From positions 1-53,446 of the forward strand of contig JALGUG010000021.1 of the NCBI GenBank assembly GCA_029820995.1: a stretch of 53,446 nt of DNA, given 5' to 3'. Source of the stretch: Candidatus Zipacnadia bacterium (GTDB lineage: Bacteria > Armatimonadota > Zipacnadia > JALGUG01). Shown piece by piece: positions 8,298 through 17,333 of the stretch (positions within the stretch are counted from its first letter, which is position 1; every line of letters starts with the position of its first letter). Made by a program: the position numbers and the translations under genes. The notes under the pieces were generated by a model. The model was not told the DNA's origin. It did no database searches and saw only the letters and a list, made by a program, of their open reading frames with translations.

Positions 8298-9698
8298 CTA
8301 CCGAAGTAACCCCCACAGCAATGCCGCCGTTGTCATGCCGAGTACGTAGACATACCCCGTAGCATCGGTAATAGACGTGGTGACCAGGTTTGCGCCCATC
8401 GCAGGGTCGTAGCCCACCCTGCGAAGCACGAAGGGCAGCAACGTGCCGATCAGACATGCCGTAACGCAGTTGCAAACTACCGCCAACGCAGCGATTGATG
8501 CCAGCAGTAGGCCATTCCCGAAGCAATACTCCAGCCCGCCGAGCAGTAGGCACAGCGCCAGGCCGAGGACCAGCCCGAGCGCCGACTGCCGTGCCACACA
8601 ACGCCACATGTCCCCAGCGCCTGCCTCCCGCATCGCGAGACCACGCACCAACACCGAGATGACTTGACCGGCCGCGTTCCCGCCAATCCCGCCGACGATG
8701 GGCAGGAAGGCCACGACCGCGGGCACATGCTCCACCGCCTCGCTGAATAGGTAGACGACGCCCGAAGCCAGCATCGCGAGCGGGATATTCACGACCAGCC
8801 ACGGCAGACGACGCCGGACAGAGGCCGCTAGCGGCGCGAACACTGTCTCATCACCACGGATGCCGGAGACGCGCTGGAGGTCCTCGGAGGCCTCCTGCTC
8901 GATAACCTCGGCGGCGTCGTCGAGCGCGATCTGCCCAATGAGCTCTCCCGTCTCGCTCACTACGGGCAAGGCGGGCAGATCGTGAGCCAACATGTACCGA
9001 GCCACATCTTCCTGATCCTGCTGAGCGTGAACCCAGTGTTGATGCTTGGCGACCAGCTCTGCCACCGGCTCCCCGGGAGCGGCCAGGACCAGATCGCGGA
9101 GGGAGCAAGCTCCCGCCAGTTTGCCGCCCTCGTCCGTCACGTAGACCACGTGAAGGTCCTCCACGTCCTGACAGTCGGCTCTCAGTAGGTCCAGCGCCTC
9201 GCCCGCTGTAGCACCCGCCGGCACCGTGGCGAACTCCTTTGACATGAGACCGCCGGCGGTGGTCTCCTCGTATGCGCCCAGCTCCTGCACCGCTGCCCGG
9301 GTCTCGGGGTCGAGATGAGCCACGACCTGCTCGGCGTCGGGAGGCTCCAGATCCTGGAGCACGTCGGTCGCCTCATCCGACGGCATCTCATGGACTAAGC
9401 GCGCCAGCATCGCCGTATCGAGCAGGGCCAGGATCGGGGCGCGCTGCTGATCCTCGAGGCGGGCCAGCACCCCTGCCGCCGTCGCCACGCGCAGATGCTG
9501 CAACACGTCGGCTGCGATCTCCGGGCCGACTTGCGCCAGCACACGTGCACCAGTAGCGTGCGGGAGTTCGTCGAGCACCAGCGTCAGCGCGGCAGCGACG
9601 ACCCCGGCATCAGCCGCGCCGCACGCATTGCGCAACCGCACAAAGTCTTCGTCCCGGATAGACTCTTGGAGGAGGGTCACCAACTCGGGCTTCGCCAT
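8298..9698 (-). CDS. mgtE: Magnesium transporter MgtE
   Basis: A 466-residue protein of the usual MgtE length. An N-terminal superhelical domain (about 1-130, including the MPSDEATDVLQDLEP segment) is followed by two CBS domains (about 140-265, with VYVTDEGGKLAG and LPVVSETGELIG) and five membrane helices (about 300-466). Pore-region residues include LPIVGGIGGNAAGQV, the highly conserved MgtE motif, and an NLVTTSITDATGY segment. The family forms a Mg2+-gated dimeric channel in the cytoplasmic membrane; the cytosolic domains sense Mg2+. The ATG at 9698 follows GGAGGCGGAG. The gene ends four bases from the LamG relic on the opposite strand. No M-box riboswitch is recognised upstream. Confidence 0.95.
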   Translation of the reverse strand: MAKPELVTLLQESIRDEDFVRLRNACGAADAGVVAAALTLVLDELPHATGARVLAQVGPEIAADVLQHLRVATAAGVLARLEDQQRAPILALLDTAMLARLVHEMPSDEATDVLQDLEPPDAEQVVAHLDPETRAAVQELGAYEETTAGGLMSKEFATVPAGATAGEALDLLRADCQDVEDLHVVYVTDEGGKLAGACSLRDLVLAAPGEPVAELVAKHQHWVHAQQDQEDVARYMLAHDLPALPVVSETGELIGQIALDDAAEVIEQEASEDLQRVSGIRGDETVFAPLAASVRRRLPWLVVNIPLAMLASGVVYLFSEAVEHVPAVVAFLPIVGGIGGNAAGQVISVLVRGLAMREAGAGDMWRCVARQSALGLVLGLALCLLLGGLEYCFGNGLLLASIAALAVVCNCVTACLIGTLLPFVLRRVGYDPAMGANLVTTSITDATGYVYVLGMTTAALLWGLLR

Positions 9699-9804
9699 CG
9701 CTCCGCCTCCCTTCCCGCTGCGCGTGTGTCCGGCAGCAGGCGAGGCGGAACCCGGCGATCACCGTCCCATCACTGCCAGACGCGTAGCCGACGCATCCTG
9801 CCGC

Positions 9805-9824
9805 CCGGGCGCTGTCGCGCCCGG
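9805..9824. promoter_or_regulatory. Perfect GC-rich hairpin upstream of mgtE
   Basis: An 8-bp perfect stem (CCGGGCGC / GCGCCCGG) with a TGTC loop lies about 107 bases before the mgtE start in its probable leader. There is no T-run on either strand. The remaining 569-base gap 9699-10267 shows no gene. Confidence 0.4.
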
Positions 9825-10267
9825 CCTGAACTCAAGGCGTCTACTGCTGCCGTCGAGGTCACTCATTTTCTAGACTCGCCAGGCTGTCCCTCGGCGGTCC
9901 GCTCACCCACCCATCGGTCCGCCAACGAGGCAGCACCAGTATACAGCCCGGCGCCGGGTCTTGCAAGGCTCCTGCAAATCACCGGGCATCGCTTCTTCTC
10001 AGTAGCTGGGGGCGACGGCTCAGCGGTGCCATGCGACTTTGGCGGCGGTCCGGATGTCATCGTGTTGTCCGTTGAGTGCAAGGCATCGGCCCCCGAGGAT
10101 GCAGTCGAAACCATCGTGTCCCCATCGCATACTTAGGCGCTTGAGTCGTTCGACGCCGGCGCTGACAGGACTATCGGCGCCGGGCGGGAAAGACCACTCA
10201 GGCCGGTCCGACGCCGACCGAGCCGGAGATGAGCCGCCCTGGACCACGCGCTGAGGAGGATTGCGCC

Positions 10268-12544
10268 ATGACACGATCTTGCACTCCTTGCATGGGATGG
10301 ACTCTCGCGCTGCTCTGCACTTGCCTGGTTGAGCTAGCCCCGGCGGCGCCGGAAGCCCGGTCGCTCGCCGAGTTCGGGGATGTCTCGACAACCGAGACGG
10401 CTGCTGCCGCCCTGCAAACCGCCGTCCAGGAGCTGGTGGCGGCCGGTGGCGGAGTGATCGTCATTCCCTCCACGGTCACTGAAAGGTTGAGGATCGAGAA
10501 CCTGAGTCAGCATCACCGCGCCACGCACGAGGAGGGACCCGTCGTCACGATCATTGACCACCGCCGCGGCTTTACGACCTACCACGTGGCGCCAATCGGC
10601 AAGCACCAGGACGGCACGTGGGCCGGCTTCCGCGTGGAGCGTGTGCTGAACCTGGGCAACCGGAGCCTCCCCCACTGTGGGCGCCACGCGGCGCAGGCGA
10701 TTGACAACTACGTCGTGAGCGGTGCCACATCATACATGGCGACTCTCACCGAGCCGATCAAGGCCGGCGAGGACCGGCACCTCTACGTGGACACGATCCG
10801 GGGGATCTGGGTGGGAGCCTATCTCAACGTCACCAGCAGTGTCGTCGGATATGCCGAGCCGTACGACCGGATTACGGTGAAAAGCATCGGTTGGGACGCC
10901 GAGCGCAAGCGCAATTACTTCGTTGCGGATCTCGAACATGACCACCCGGCGGGTGCCCTGGTCTACAACAAGCACATCGTCAATGGTCTGCAGATCAACG
11001 GCTACTCCAACTGCGACAACCAGACTCCCGGCGAGCTGGCCGTCGAGCGACACAACTACGGCGTGGGCGACAGCTTCGTGGTCAGCGGCATGTTCAAGTA
11101 CATGGGCGACGTCTTCTCCGGCTTCGGTGACGAGGGCGGCATCGTGCTGAACGCCGAGACGGTGGGCGAGCTGGAGTCATTCCACTCGACCGTCGAGGCC
11201 GTGGATTGGTCCAAGGACGAGATCACCTATGCGCCGGGCATTGTCCAGGCGCACACCCTCAGCACCTCGCGCCCGCTGATCAACCTGAACCGCGACAAAT
11301 GGATCACGCAGGGCTCCGTGCGGATCGTGCCACCCGATAAGCCGTACCGCGGGCAGACCTATCCCGGCGTCATCGGCGGGCCGGGGAAGGTGTTCAACTA
11401 CCAGGGCGGGCTGATCGAGGGGTCGGCGGATTGCCCCTGGGACGACACGATTATCGGGCGTTTCTTCGCCGTCACCGAGCCTTCGGAGGTGATCCTGCCC
11501 GACGACAAGTCAAGCGTCGGCGGCTATGCCAAGCTGCCCAGCCGACCGATCCGCCGCTGGTACCGCATCATGGAGCTCAAGCCCAACGACGACGGGACAA
11601 AGGTCATCAAGATCCTCCGCATCCGTTGGTCGGCAGTCGCCGCCGGAGCGCCCAAGCTGTTCGATGATAACAACTACACCTGGGACGGCCACGATAGGCC
11701 TTTGACGTACGCCATCGCTCCCGGCTCGTGGGTCTACGACATCAGCCGGGGCTGGGCCCATACCCACATCACTGGCGGCCACCTGGGTGCCGACCACCCG
11801 CGCAAGATCAAAGTCGTGCCCAACGGCGATCGCGGCACGCCCTTCGACTTCGCGCCCGGCGACGAGATCGAACAGGCCGTCGGCCCGGACCCGTGGCAGC
11901 CGCGCCCGCTGCGGATCCGGCAGTTCGATCAGATCCCCAGCACCATGCCCAGCGCCACCATCGAGGTCCAGCAGCTTGGCCGCGTCCAGGTGCCATACTG
12001 CATCAACGCCGGCGGCATCATCAAGTCGCGAGACCAACTCGATTCCCGAAAGGACAAAAAGCCTCCCTACGGGACGATGATGAACCTCAATTCCCTGGCC
12101 AACGTCGGTATTGACTTCCAGGGCGATGTGCTGGACTCGGCCATCGTTTTCCGCCAGCCCGACGGACACGTCCAGCCGATCCGTTGGCGCAATGACGTCG
12201 TCGGTTCCAGCAGCCTGATCGTGGAGCCGAAGACGGGAGACTTCGTGCTCGCCGGCGGGAACCTGGATGTCAGCGGCAAGTCGCTGGAGCGCGTGGGCGG
12301 GATCTCCGGCACGGACACGCCGGCGGCCAATCTGCGGGGCATTGACGTCCCCATTGAAGCGGGGGCGACCGAGGCCGAGATCCGGTTTGCCGTGCCCGAG
12401 AAGGATGCGGCCTATGCCGTGGCGGTCACGCCGTCCTGGATGACGAACGTCTGCAGCCCGACGAAGGCCGCCGAGGGGTTCACCGTCCGGTTCGGGACGC
12501 CGGCGCCCCAGGGGGCCACCATCCAATGGATCATGCTGAGGTGA
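10268..12544 (+). CDS. Exported protein of unknown function (possible polysaccharide-acting beta-helix protein)
   Basis: A 758-residue protein. The ATG at 10268 is chosen because GAGGAGG lies eight bases upstream, and the next residues form a signal peptide (MGWTLALLCTCLVELAPA). After cleavage comes ALQTAVQELVAAGGGVIVIPS, the N-cap typical of pectate-lyase-like parallel beta-helix proteins. The rest is rich in short glycine, asparagine and aromatic turns. Landmarks are GVGDSFVVSGMFKYMGD (about 270), a HTHITGGHLGADHPRKIK segment (about 500), and a C-terminal strand set ending in ATIQWIML that resembles the tail repeats of surface proteins. No catalytic triad can be assigned. It stands alone between long intergenic regions. 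Function is unknown; a polysaccharide-directed role is inferred only from the fold hint. Confidence 0.75.
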   Translation: MTRSCTPCMGWTLALLCTCLVELAPAAPEARSLAEFGDVSTTETAAAALQTAVQELVAAGGGVIVIPSTVTERLRIENLSQHHRATHEEGPVVTIIDHRRGFTTYHVAPIGKHQDGTWAGFRVERVLNLGNRSLPHCGRHAAQAIDNYVVSGATSYMATLTEPIKAGEDRHLYVDTIRGIWVGAYLNVTSSVVGYAEPYDRITVKSIGWDAERKRNYFVADLEHDHPAGALVYNKHIVNGLQINGYSNCDNQTPGELAVERHNYGVGDSFVVSGMFKYMGDVFSGFGDEGGIVLNAETVGELESFHSTVEAVDWSKDEITYAPGIVQAHTLSTSRPLINLNRDKWITQGSVRIVPPDKPYRGQTYPGVIGGPGKVFNYQGGLIEGSADCPWDDTIIGRFFAVTEPSEVILPDDKSSVGGYAKLPSRPIRRWYRIMELKPNDDGTKVIKILRIRWSAVAAGAPKLFDDNNYTWDGHDRPLTYAIAPGSWVYDISRGWAHTHITGGHLGADHPRKIKVVPNGDRGTPFDFAPGDEIEQAVGPDPWQPRPLRIRQFDQIPSTMPSATIEVQQLGRVQVPYCINAGGIIKSRDQLDSRKDKKPPYGTMMNLNSLANVGIDFQGDVLDSAIVFRQPDGHVQPIRWRNDVVGSSSLIVEPKTGDFVLAGGNLDVSGKSLERVGGISGTDTPAANLRGIDVPIEAGATEAEIRFAVPEKDAAYAVAVTPSWMTNVCSPTKAAEGFTVRFGTPAPQGATIQWIMLR

Positions 12545-12719
12545 ATGTGCCGGCTGCGCGCGGATCCCTTTGGCGGCGTCCCCGATCCAGCCGGCAGGTC
12601 ACGCTAGATGCGATTCTAGCCGGACGTCGGGTGGCGCATGAAGGGCCGTGCGTCCGCGGGGACCACAATCACGCCGCCCACAGTTACAGCCCGCAGGCGG
12701 CGCACTCGCTCGGCGTATT

Positions 12720-12796
12720 TGGCGGGGCCGACGGGACTTGAACCCGCGACCTCCAGATTGACAGCCTGGCACTCTAACCAACTGAGCTACGGCCCC
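12720..12796 (-). tRNA. tRNA-Asp (GTC)
   Basis: All cloverleaf parts are present. The acceptor stem pairs GGGGCCG with CGGCCCC, and the D stem pairs GCTC with GAGT. The anticodon loop CTGTCAA has anticodon GTC, and the T arm has loop TTCAAGT. The discriminator base is G at 12723, and CCA is encoded at 12722-12720. The gene is transcribed away from thiC. From 12545 to 12719 no other gene is seen. Confidence 0.97.
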
Positions 12797-12815
12797 GCTC
12801 GCCCGGACCGAAAAT

Positions 12816-12837
12816 GCGGCTCGGCACTTCGAGCCGC
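12816..12837 (-). promoter_or_regulatory. 5' leader hairpin of the tRNA-Asp transcript
   Basis: A perfect 8-bp stem (GCGGCTCG / CGAGCCGC) with a six-base loop begins where transcription from the adjacent promoter should start, so the precursor tRNA would open with this hairpin about 20 bases before its mature 5' end. Confidence 0.5.
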
Positions 12838-12843
12838 GCTATT

Positions 12844-12872
12844 AGTATACCCAGACCCCACAGCCCTGTCAA
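12844..12872 (-). promoter_or_regulatory. Sigma70 promoter of tRNA-Asp
   Basis: On the minus strand TTGACA (12872-12867) and TATACT (12849-12844) are separated by exactly 17 bases. This is close to consensus and well placed for the tRNA. Confidence 0.75.
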
Positions 12873-13069
12873 CGCCTCGCGCGGGCCTGTTTCGCGGACG
12901 GCTCGGCGCACCGCCACTCACGTCGTCCGCTGGGGCCGCGTGTGCTCGAGCGGCCCGCGGCAGTAGACGCAGAGAGGTCATTCGACCCCCGATAGTCAGC
13001 CCGCACACGCCCTCCCGATTCCGCGTGCGGTACATGTAAGCGCCCGGACGCTCTGGCGTCGCGGGTTGC

Positions 13070-13098
13070 TTGATATTCTCGCCGTGGTGCGCTATAAT
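13070..13098 (+). promoter_or_regulatory. Sigma70 promoter of thiC
   Basis: TTGATA at 13070-13075 and a consensus TATAAT at 13093-13098 are spaced by 17 bases. Transcription would begin near 13105, giving a leader of about 75 bases. Confidence 0.75.
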
Positions 13099-13113
13099 GC
13101 GCTTGACAATCGT

Positions 13114-13140
13114 GGCGCGTGGCCCAACGGGCGACGCGCC
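13114..13140 (+). promoter_or_regulatory. thiC leader hairpin
   Basis: An outer 7-bp stem (GGCGCGT / ACGCGCC) encloses a 4-bp stem (GCCC / GGGC) with an AAC loop, with one unpaired G on each side of the inner stem. It begins about ten bases after the predicted start of transcription. No TPP-riboswitch core (such as CTGAGA) is seen in the leader, which is too short for one. Confidence 0.45.
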
Positions 13141-13180
13141 TAAATGCCTACGGGGGTGGTAGGAGGGGGGCGGTAAGCCC

Positions 13181-14449
13181 ATGACCACCAAGACTGCCGA
13201 CAGTACAGTGGCGCGGCAGGCCGCGATCCGGGAAATCGCCGAAGCCGAGTCGGTAGCATACGAGGTCCTACTCGAGCGTGTGCGCCAGGGCCGTGCGGTC
13301 GTGCTCGGCGGGCCCGGACAGGCCGCGCGCGCTTTGGGGATCGGCGAGGGCCTGAGCACCAAGGTCAATGCCAACATTGGTACCTCGCCCGACATCAGCG
13401 ATCTCGACGCCGAAGTGGCGAAAACGAAAGCCGCGGTCGCGGCCGGCGCGCATACGGTGATGGACCTGAGCACCAGCGCGAACCTGCGCGATGTTCGGCG
13501 CGCGGTTCGCGACTGCTGCGACGTCCCTCTGGGCACCGTGCCCATCTATGAGGCCGGTGTCATAGCCACTGAGCAGTACGGCTCCATTGCGGCCATGCCC
13601 GCCGACCTGATGCTGGAGGTCGTGGAGCGCCACGCCGAGGACGGCGTCGACTTCATGACCATCCACTGCGGCGTCACGCTGGCTTCGGTGGCGCGCCTGC
13701 GCGCCGAGGGCCGCGTGGGCGGCATTGTGAGCCGCGGAGGCAGTATCCTGGCTCACTGGATGCTGCAGAACAAGGCCGAGAACCCGCTCTACGCGCGTTA
13801 CGACGAGGTCTTGCAGATCTGCCGCGAGCATGACGTATGCCTGAGCCTGGGCGACGGCCTGCGCCCCGGCGCGCTGGCCGACGCTACCGACCGCGGACAG
13901 CTCGAAGAGTTGCTCATTATCGGCGAGCTGACCGAGCGCGCCCTGGACGCCGGAGTTCAGGTCATTGTCGAAGGGCCCGGGCATGTCCCCATGGACCAGA
14001 TCGAGGCCAACGTGGCCGTGATGAAGCGCGTGTGCCGCGGTGCGCCCTTCTACGTGCTCGGCCCCCTGGTCACCGATGTCTGCCCCGGATACGACCACAT
14101 CGTCGGCGCCATCGGCGGGGCTATCTGTGCCGCTGCCGGCGCGGATTACCTGTGCTACGTCACGCCGGCCGAGCACCTGGGGCTGCCCACCGAACAGGAC
14201 GTCGTCCAGGGCGTGATCGCCAGCCGCATCGCCGCTCACGCCGCCGACCTGGTCAAGGGCATCCCCGGCGCCGCCCAGTGGGACCTTCAGATGTCCCAGG
14301 CGCGGCGCGACCTCAACTGGGACGCCATGACTCGCCTGGCCATTGACCCGACTCGCGTCCGAGAGGTGCGGAGCCAACGAGCCTCCCACGATGAGCAGGC
14401 CTGCTCCATGTGCGGCAGCTTCTGCTCCCTGAAACGGCGTGAGGCTTAA
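13181..14449 (+). CDS. thiC: Phosphomethylpyrimidine synthase ThiC (short form)
   Basis: A 422-residue radical SAM enzyme converting aminoimidazole ribotide to hydroxymethylpyrimidine phosphate for thiamine. Recognisable blocks are KVNANIGTSPD (about 61-71), AGAHTVMDLS, VDFMTIHCGVT, SRGGSILAHWM, GDGLRPG, VEGPGHVPMDQI and the C-terminal cluster motif CSMCGSFC (C408, C411, C415) that binds the 4Fe-4S cluster. The length fits the short ThiC of anaerobes and many uncultured lineages rather than the 600-residue E. coli form. A close relative, BzaF, makes 5-hydroxybenzimidazole for cobamides from the same substrate; this cannot be excluded, but no cobamide genes are nearby. It starts the run of same-strand genes that reaches rsmI. 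Confidence 0.92.
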   Translation: MTTKTADSTVARQAAIREIAEAESVAYEVLLERVRQGRAVVLGGPGQAARALGIGEGLSTKVNANIGTSPDISDLDAEVAKTKAAVAAGAHTVMDLSTSANLRDVRRAVRDCCDVPLGTVPIYEAGVIATEQYGSIAAMPADLMLEVVERHAEDGVDFMTIHCGVTLASVARLRAEGRVGGIVSRGGSILAHWMLQNKAENPLYARYDEVLQICREHDVCLSLGDGLRPGALADATDRGQLEELLIIGELTERALDAGVQVIVEGPGHVPMDQIEANVAVMKRVCRGAPFYVLGPLVTDVCPGYDHIVGAIGGAICAAAGADYLCYVTPAEHLGLPTEQDVVQGVIASRIAAHAADLVKGIPGAAQWDLQMSQARRDLNWDAMTRLAIDPTRVREVRSQRASHDEQACSMCGSFCSLKRREA

Positions 14450-14466
14450 GTCGGCTGCGATCCGTC

Positions 14467-15660
14467 ATGCGACTGGCCATCGTCCACGACTATCTGACGC
14501 AGGGAGTTCGAGGCGCGGAGCGCGTGCTCCAGGTGCTGCACCGCATGTACCCCGAGGCCCCGGTCTACACCCTGGTCTATGACCGGGAGCGTATGGGGCC
14601 CGCCTTCGAGGACTGGGATATTCGCACGTCATTTCTACAGCGCATCCCCTTCGGCGTCAGGCAGTACCAAAAGCTCTTCCCGCTGATGCCGCGTGCGGTG
14701 GCCAGTCTCGACCTGCGGGGCTATGACGTCGTCCTCAGTGCCAGCAGCGCGTGGGTCAAGTCCGTCCAGTGCGACGCGCCGACTCTGCACTTGTGCTACT
14801 GTTACTCTCCGGCCCGTTTTCTCTGGCACTGGAGCGACGAATACGTGCGCACGCTGCCCTGCAGCAGCCTCACTCGCAGCATCGTCCGACGTCTCCTGCC
14901 GCGGTTGCGCGACTGGGACCGGGCCACCGTGCAGCACGTGGATGAGTTCGCGACGATTTCGCAGACCGTGCGCCAACGAATCCGACGCTACTATGGCCGC
15001 GAAGCTGCCGTGATCTATCCGCCGGTGAACACCGACGCCTTCCGGCCCGTCGAAGAAGACGAGGATTACTTCCTGATCGTCTCGGCCCTGAACCCGTACA
15101 AACGCGTGGACCTGGCCATCGAGGCCTTCAATCAGCTCCGGCTGCCGCTGGTAGTCATTGGCGACGGCCCCTGCCGGGCGGCGCTCGAGCAACTTGCCGG
15201 CCCGACGGTCCGCCTGCTGGGCCGGCTGCCCGACCCGGAAACCGTGTACTACTACCAGCGTTGCCGCGGCTTCATCATGCCTCAGGAAGAGGATTTCGGC
15301 CTCACTGCCGTCGAGGCTCAGGCGGCCGGCCGACCGGTCATCGCCTTCGGCCGGGGCGGCGCCACCGAGACGGTCAAAGACGGCGAAACCGGGGTCATCT
15401 TTCCCGAGCAACGAGCCGACAGTCTCGCTGAGGCGGTGCTCCGGGCGACGCGGATTCACTTCTCCAAGCAGCGACTGCGCGCCCATGCGCGCCAGTTCGA
15501 TACCTCGGTGTTCCAGCGGCGGCTCGGCGCCTTCATAGCTGACCGGCACAGGCGCCACCGGGGCCGGGCGGATCCAGCCTCCCGGCCCTCCGGCGACGCC
15601 CGGCCGCAGCCCACAGAACCGGACGCCGTTATCCCTAGTGAGCAAGAGAGCGTGGTCTGA
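14467..15660 (+). CDS. GT4-type glycosyltransferase (WbaZ-like)
   Basis: A 397-residue GT-B glycosyltransferase. The N-terminus has the acceptor-domain start LAIVHDYLTQGVRGAERVL. The C-terminal nucleotide-sugar domain runs from about residue 195 (YFLIVSALNPYKRVDLAIEAF), through VVIGDGP and LLGRLPD, to the EX7E-type donor site in MPQEEDFGLTAVEAQAAGRPVIA. The segment YCYSPARFLWHW near residue 120 is typical of WbaZ-like mannosyltransferases of polysaccharide synthesis. The last 40 residues are a basic and proline-rich tail. It begins 17 bases after thiC without a clear ribosome site, and its TGA overlaps the ATG of the next gene by one base, which suggests translational coupling. Confidence 0.88.
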   Translation: MRLAIVHDYLTQGVRGAERVLQVLHRMYPEAPVYTLVYDRERMGPAFEDWDIRTSFLQRIPFGVRQYQKLFPLMPRAVASLDLRGYDVVLSASSAWVKSVQCDAPTLHLCYCYSPARFLWHWSDEYVRTLPCSSLTRSIVRRLLPRLRDWDRATVQHVDEFATISQTVRQRIRRYYGREAAVIYPPVNTDAFRPVEEDEDYFLIVSALNPYKRVDLAIEAFNQLRLPLVVIGDGPCRAALEQLAGPTVRLLGRLPDPETVYYYQRCRGFIMPQEEDFGLTAVEAQAAGRPVIAFGRGGATETVKDGETGVIFPEQRADSLAEAVLRATRIHFSKQRLRAHARQFDTSVFQRRLGAFIADRHRRHRGRADPASRPSGDARPQPTEPDAVIPSEQESVV

Positions 15661-17264
15661 TGTCCATTACCGAGCTAAAGAGAAACATGCGCACCCAACT
15701 CAAGTGGATCATGGGCGGCATTGCCGTGATCTTTCTGGTCGGCGCCTTCTACTCCTTCGGCACGCCCGGCGCCCGCAGTGGCGGGCATGTCGTTCAACCG
15801 GCCAGCCGGGCCATGGGTGTGGGGCCCAAGGTTATGGCCAAAATCTATCGCACCAAGATCCACCGCGCCACCTTCATGCCTCAGGTGCTCCAGCAGCTTC
15901 AAGACAACCGCGCCTCGGCCCTCGAGCGGCGTCCGTCGCTGATGACCCAGTTGCTCGAAACCCAGCTTCAGGCTGTCATGTACGACCGTGCCGCCAAGGA
16001 AGAGAAGATCAGGGTTGACCGGCAGGAGCGCGAGGCCAAGAAGGACGAGCTCGTCAAGCAGATCTTCGAAAGCCAATACCCGCCCGATGATGTCGGCGCC
16101 CGCTCCAACCTCAAGCGTGTGCTCAAGCACCGGCACATGTCTCTGGACCAGTTCATGGCCGAGCTGCGCGCCAAGCACCTGCCGGACAACGCCGCCCTGG
16201 ACGAGGCGATCAAGCGCGAGAAACTACGGGACCTCGTCGGCGAACGCGAGGTGCCCGCAATCTCAGACCAACAGCTCAAGGACTCGTACGACACCGTCCA
16301 GCTCGCCCAGATCTTCATCGCTGCCCAACAGCCGAGCGCAAGCGACTCCGCCAAAGACCACAACTCATCCGACGACCCGCGCGCGGCGGCCCGCAAGAAG
16401 GCCCGGGATCTGCTCGCCAAGCTGCAAGCCGGTAAGGTCACCTGGGAGCAGGCCCTGCAGCAGTCCGATGACCCCCCGACGCTTCGCGACGAGGGTGGCG
16501 TCATCGGTTGGCGCAGCCGCGGCCAATCGGGCCCCGAATGGGACCGTGTGATCTTCAGCCTGAAGCCCGGCGAAGTCGGCGGCCCCATTGAGTCGCGTAC
16601 CGGCGAGTACATCGTCAAGTGCCTGGCCCGCAAGAACGATCTGCCCCCAGACTTCGAGGCCAAGAAAGAAGAGTACCGCAAGCGATTGCTCGACACGCGC
16701 CGCGCCCAGGCCTGGGCCGACTATCAGAAAGAGCTCGAAGCCGATGCTCGCGCCAACCTCGAAATCTACGACAAGGAGCTGCTCGCCTACTATCAACTGC
16801 AGCAGGCCGACCAGCCCGACAGCGGCGTCACCCGGCAACAGGCGCTGCAAACGCTGCAAGCGGCCGCCGAGGAAAACGAGGAGAATGGAACTCTTCAGTA
16901 CGCGCTGGCGCTGGAGCTCAGTCGGCAAGCCCAAAGCCTGGGCGCCAACGACAAGGCCCGGAAGCAAAAGCTGGAGGAAGCCCTGCCCCACTTCCAGCGA
17001 GCGGTCGAGCTTGAGCCCGAGTCGCCGACGGCTCTCATGGGGCTGGCGCAAACCTACAAGGAGCTGGGCCAGACGGAGAAGGCCATCGAGAATTACGTGC
17101 TGGCCTGCGACAGCGCCTGCGCTCTGGAGGACTTCACGAGCTACTATATTCACCTCCAGGCTAAGCAGGCCCTGACCGAGTTAGGCGCCAAGGACAAGGC
17201 GGCCGAAGTCCAGCAATGGCTGGATGACTACCAGGCGGCCCGGCAGTCGGCGACACCCGGCTAG
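15660..17264 (+). CDS. Membrane-anchored SurA/PpiD-like peptidyl-prolyl isomerase with TPR tail
   Basis: A 534-residue protein. One membrane helix (about residues 15-33, WIMGGIAVIFLVGAFYSF) anchors it with the bulk outside the cytoplasm. A SurA-like N-terminal helical domain (about 55-200, QLLETQLQAVMYDRAAKEEKIRV) is followed by a parvulin domain (about 215-330, QIFIAAQQPS, then ALQQSDDPPTLRDEGGVIGW, then GEVGGPIESRTGEYIVKCL). The C-terminus (about 390-520) carries TPR repeats (HFQRAVELEPESPTALMGLAQTYKELG). It probably helps exported proteins to fold. The start overlaps the glycosyltransferase stop (TGATG). The next gene is a diverged paralogue. Confidence 0.88.
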   Translation: MSITELKRNMRTQLKWIMGGIAVIFLVGAFYSFGTPGARSGGHVVQPASRAMGVGPKVMAKIYRTKIHRATFMPQVLQQLQDNRASALERRPSLMTQLLETQLQAVMYDRAAKEEKIRVDRQEREAKKDELVKQIFESQYPPDDVGARSNLKRVLKHRHMSLDQFMAELRAKHLPDNAALDEAIKREKLRDLVGEREVPAISDQQLKDSYDTVQLAQIFIAAQQPSASDSAKDHNSSDDPRAAARKKARDLLAKLQAGKVTWEQALQQSDDPPTLRDEGGVIGWRSRGQSGPEWDRVIFSLKPGEVGGPIESRTGEYIVKCLARKNDLPPDFEAKKEEYRKRLLDTRRAQAWADYQKELEADARANLEIYDKELLAYYQLQQADQPDSGVTRQQALQTLQAAAEENEENGTLQYALALELSRQAQSLGANDKARKQKLEEALPHFQRAVELEPESPTALMGLAQTYKELGQTEKAIENYVLACDSACALEDFTSYYIHLQAKQALTELGAKDKAAEVQQWLDDYQAARQSATPG

Positions 17265-17333
17265 CGGCCTGCTGCGAACACAGGGGCGGCTGGCACCGAA
17301 CGGCCGCCCATTTCTATGTGTGCCCACCGCCAT

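Noticed and set aside
9699-9880. Possible M-box (ykoK) magnesium riboswitch upstream of mgtE
   Set aside because: Only a short CTGCTGCC-like string is shared; the conserved multi-helix core is not seen. A covariance-model search would settle it.
11510-12526. A 338-codon minus-strand open frame
   Set aside because: It is a mirror of codon bias in the 10268-12544 gene and lacks a ribosome site or a family pattern.
12990-13180. TPP riboswitch before thiC
   Set aside because: The invariant core elements are absent and the leader is too short.
13268-14389. A 373-codon open frame on the minus strand
   Set aside because: It lies wholly opposite thiC, whose protein matches a known family along its length. 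Long antisense frames are expected in GC-rich genes.
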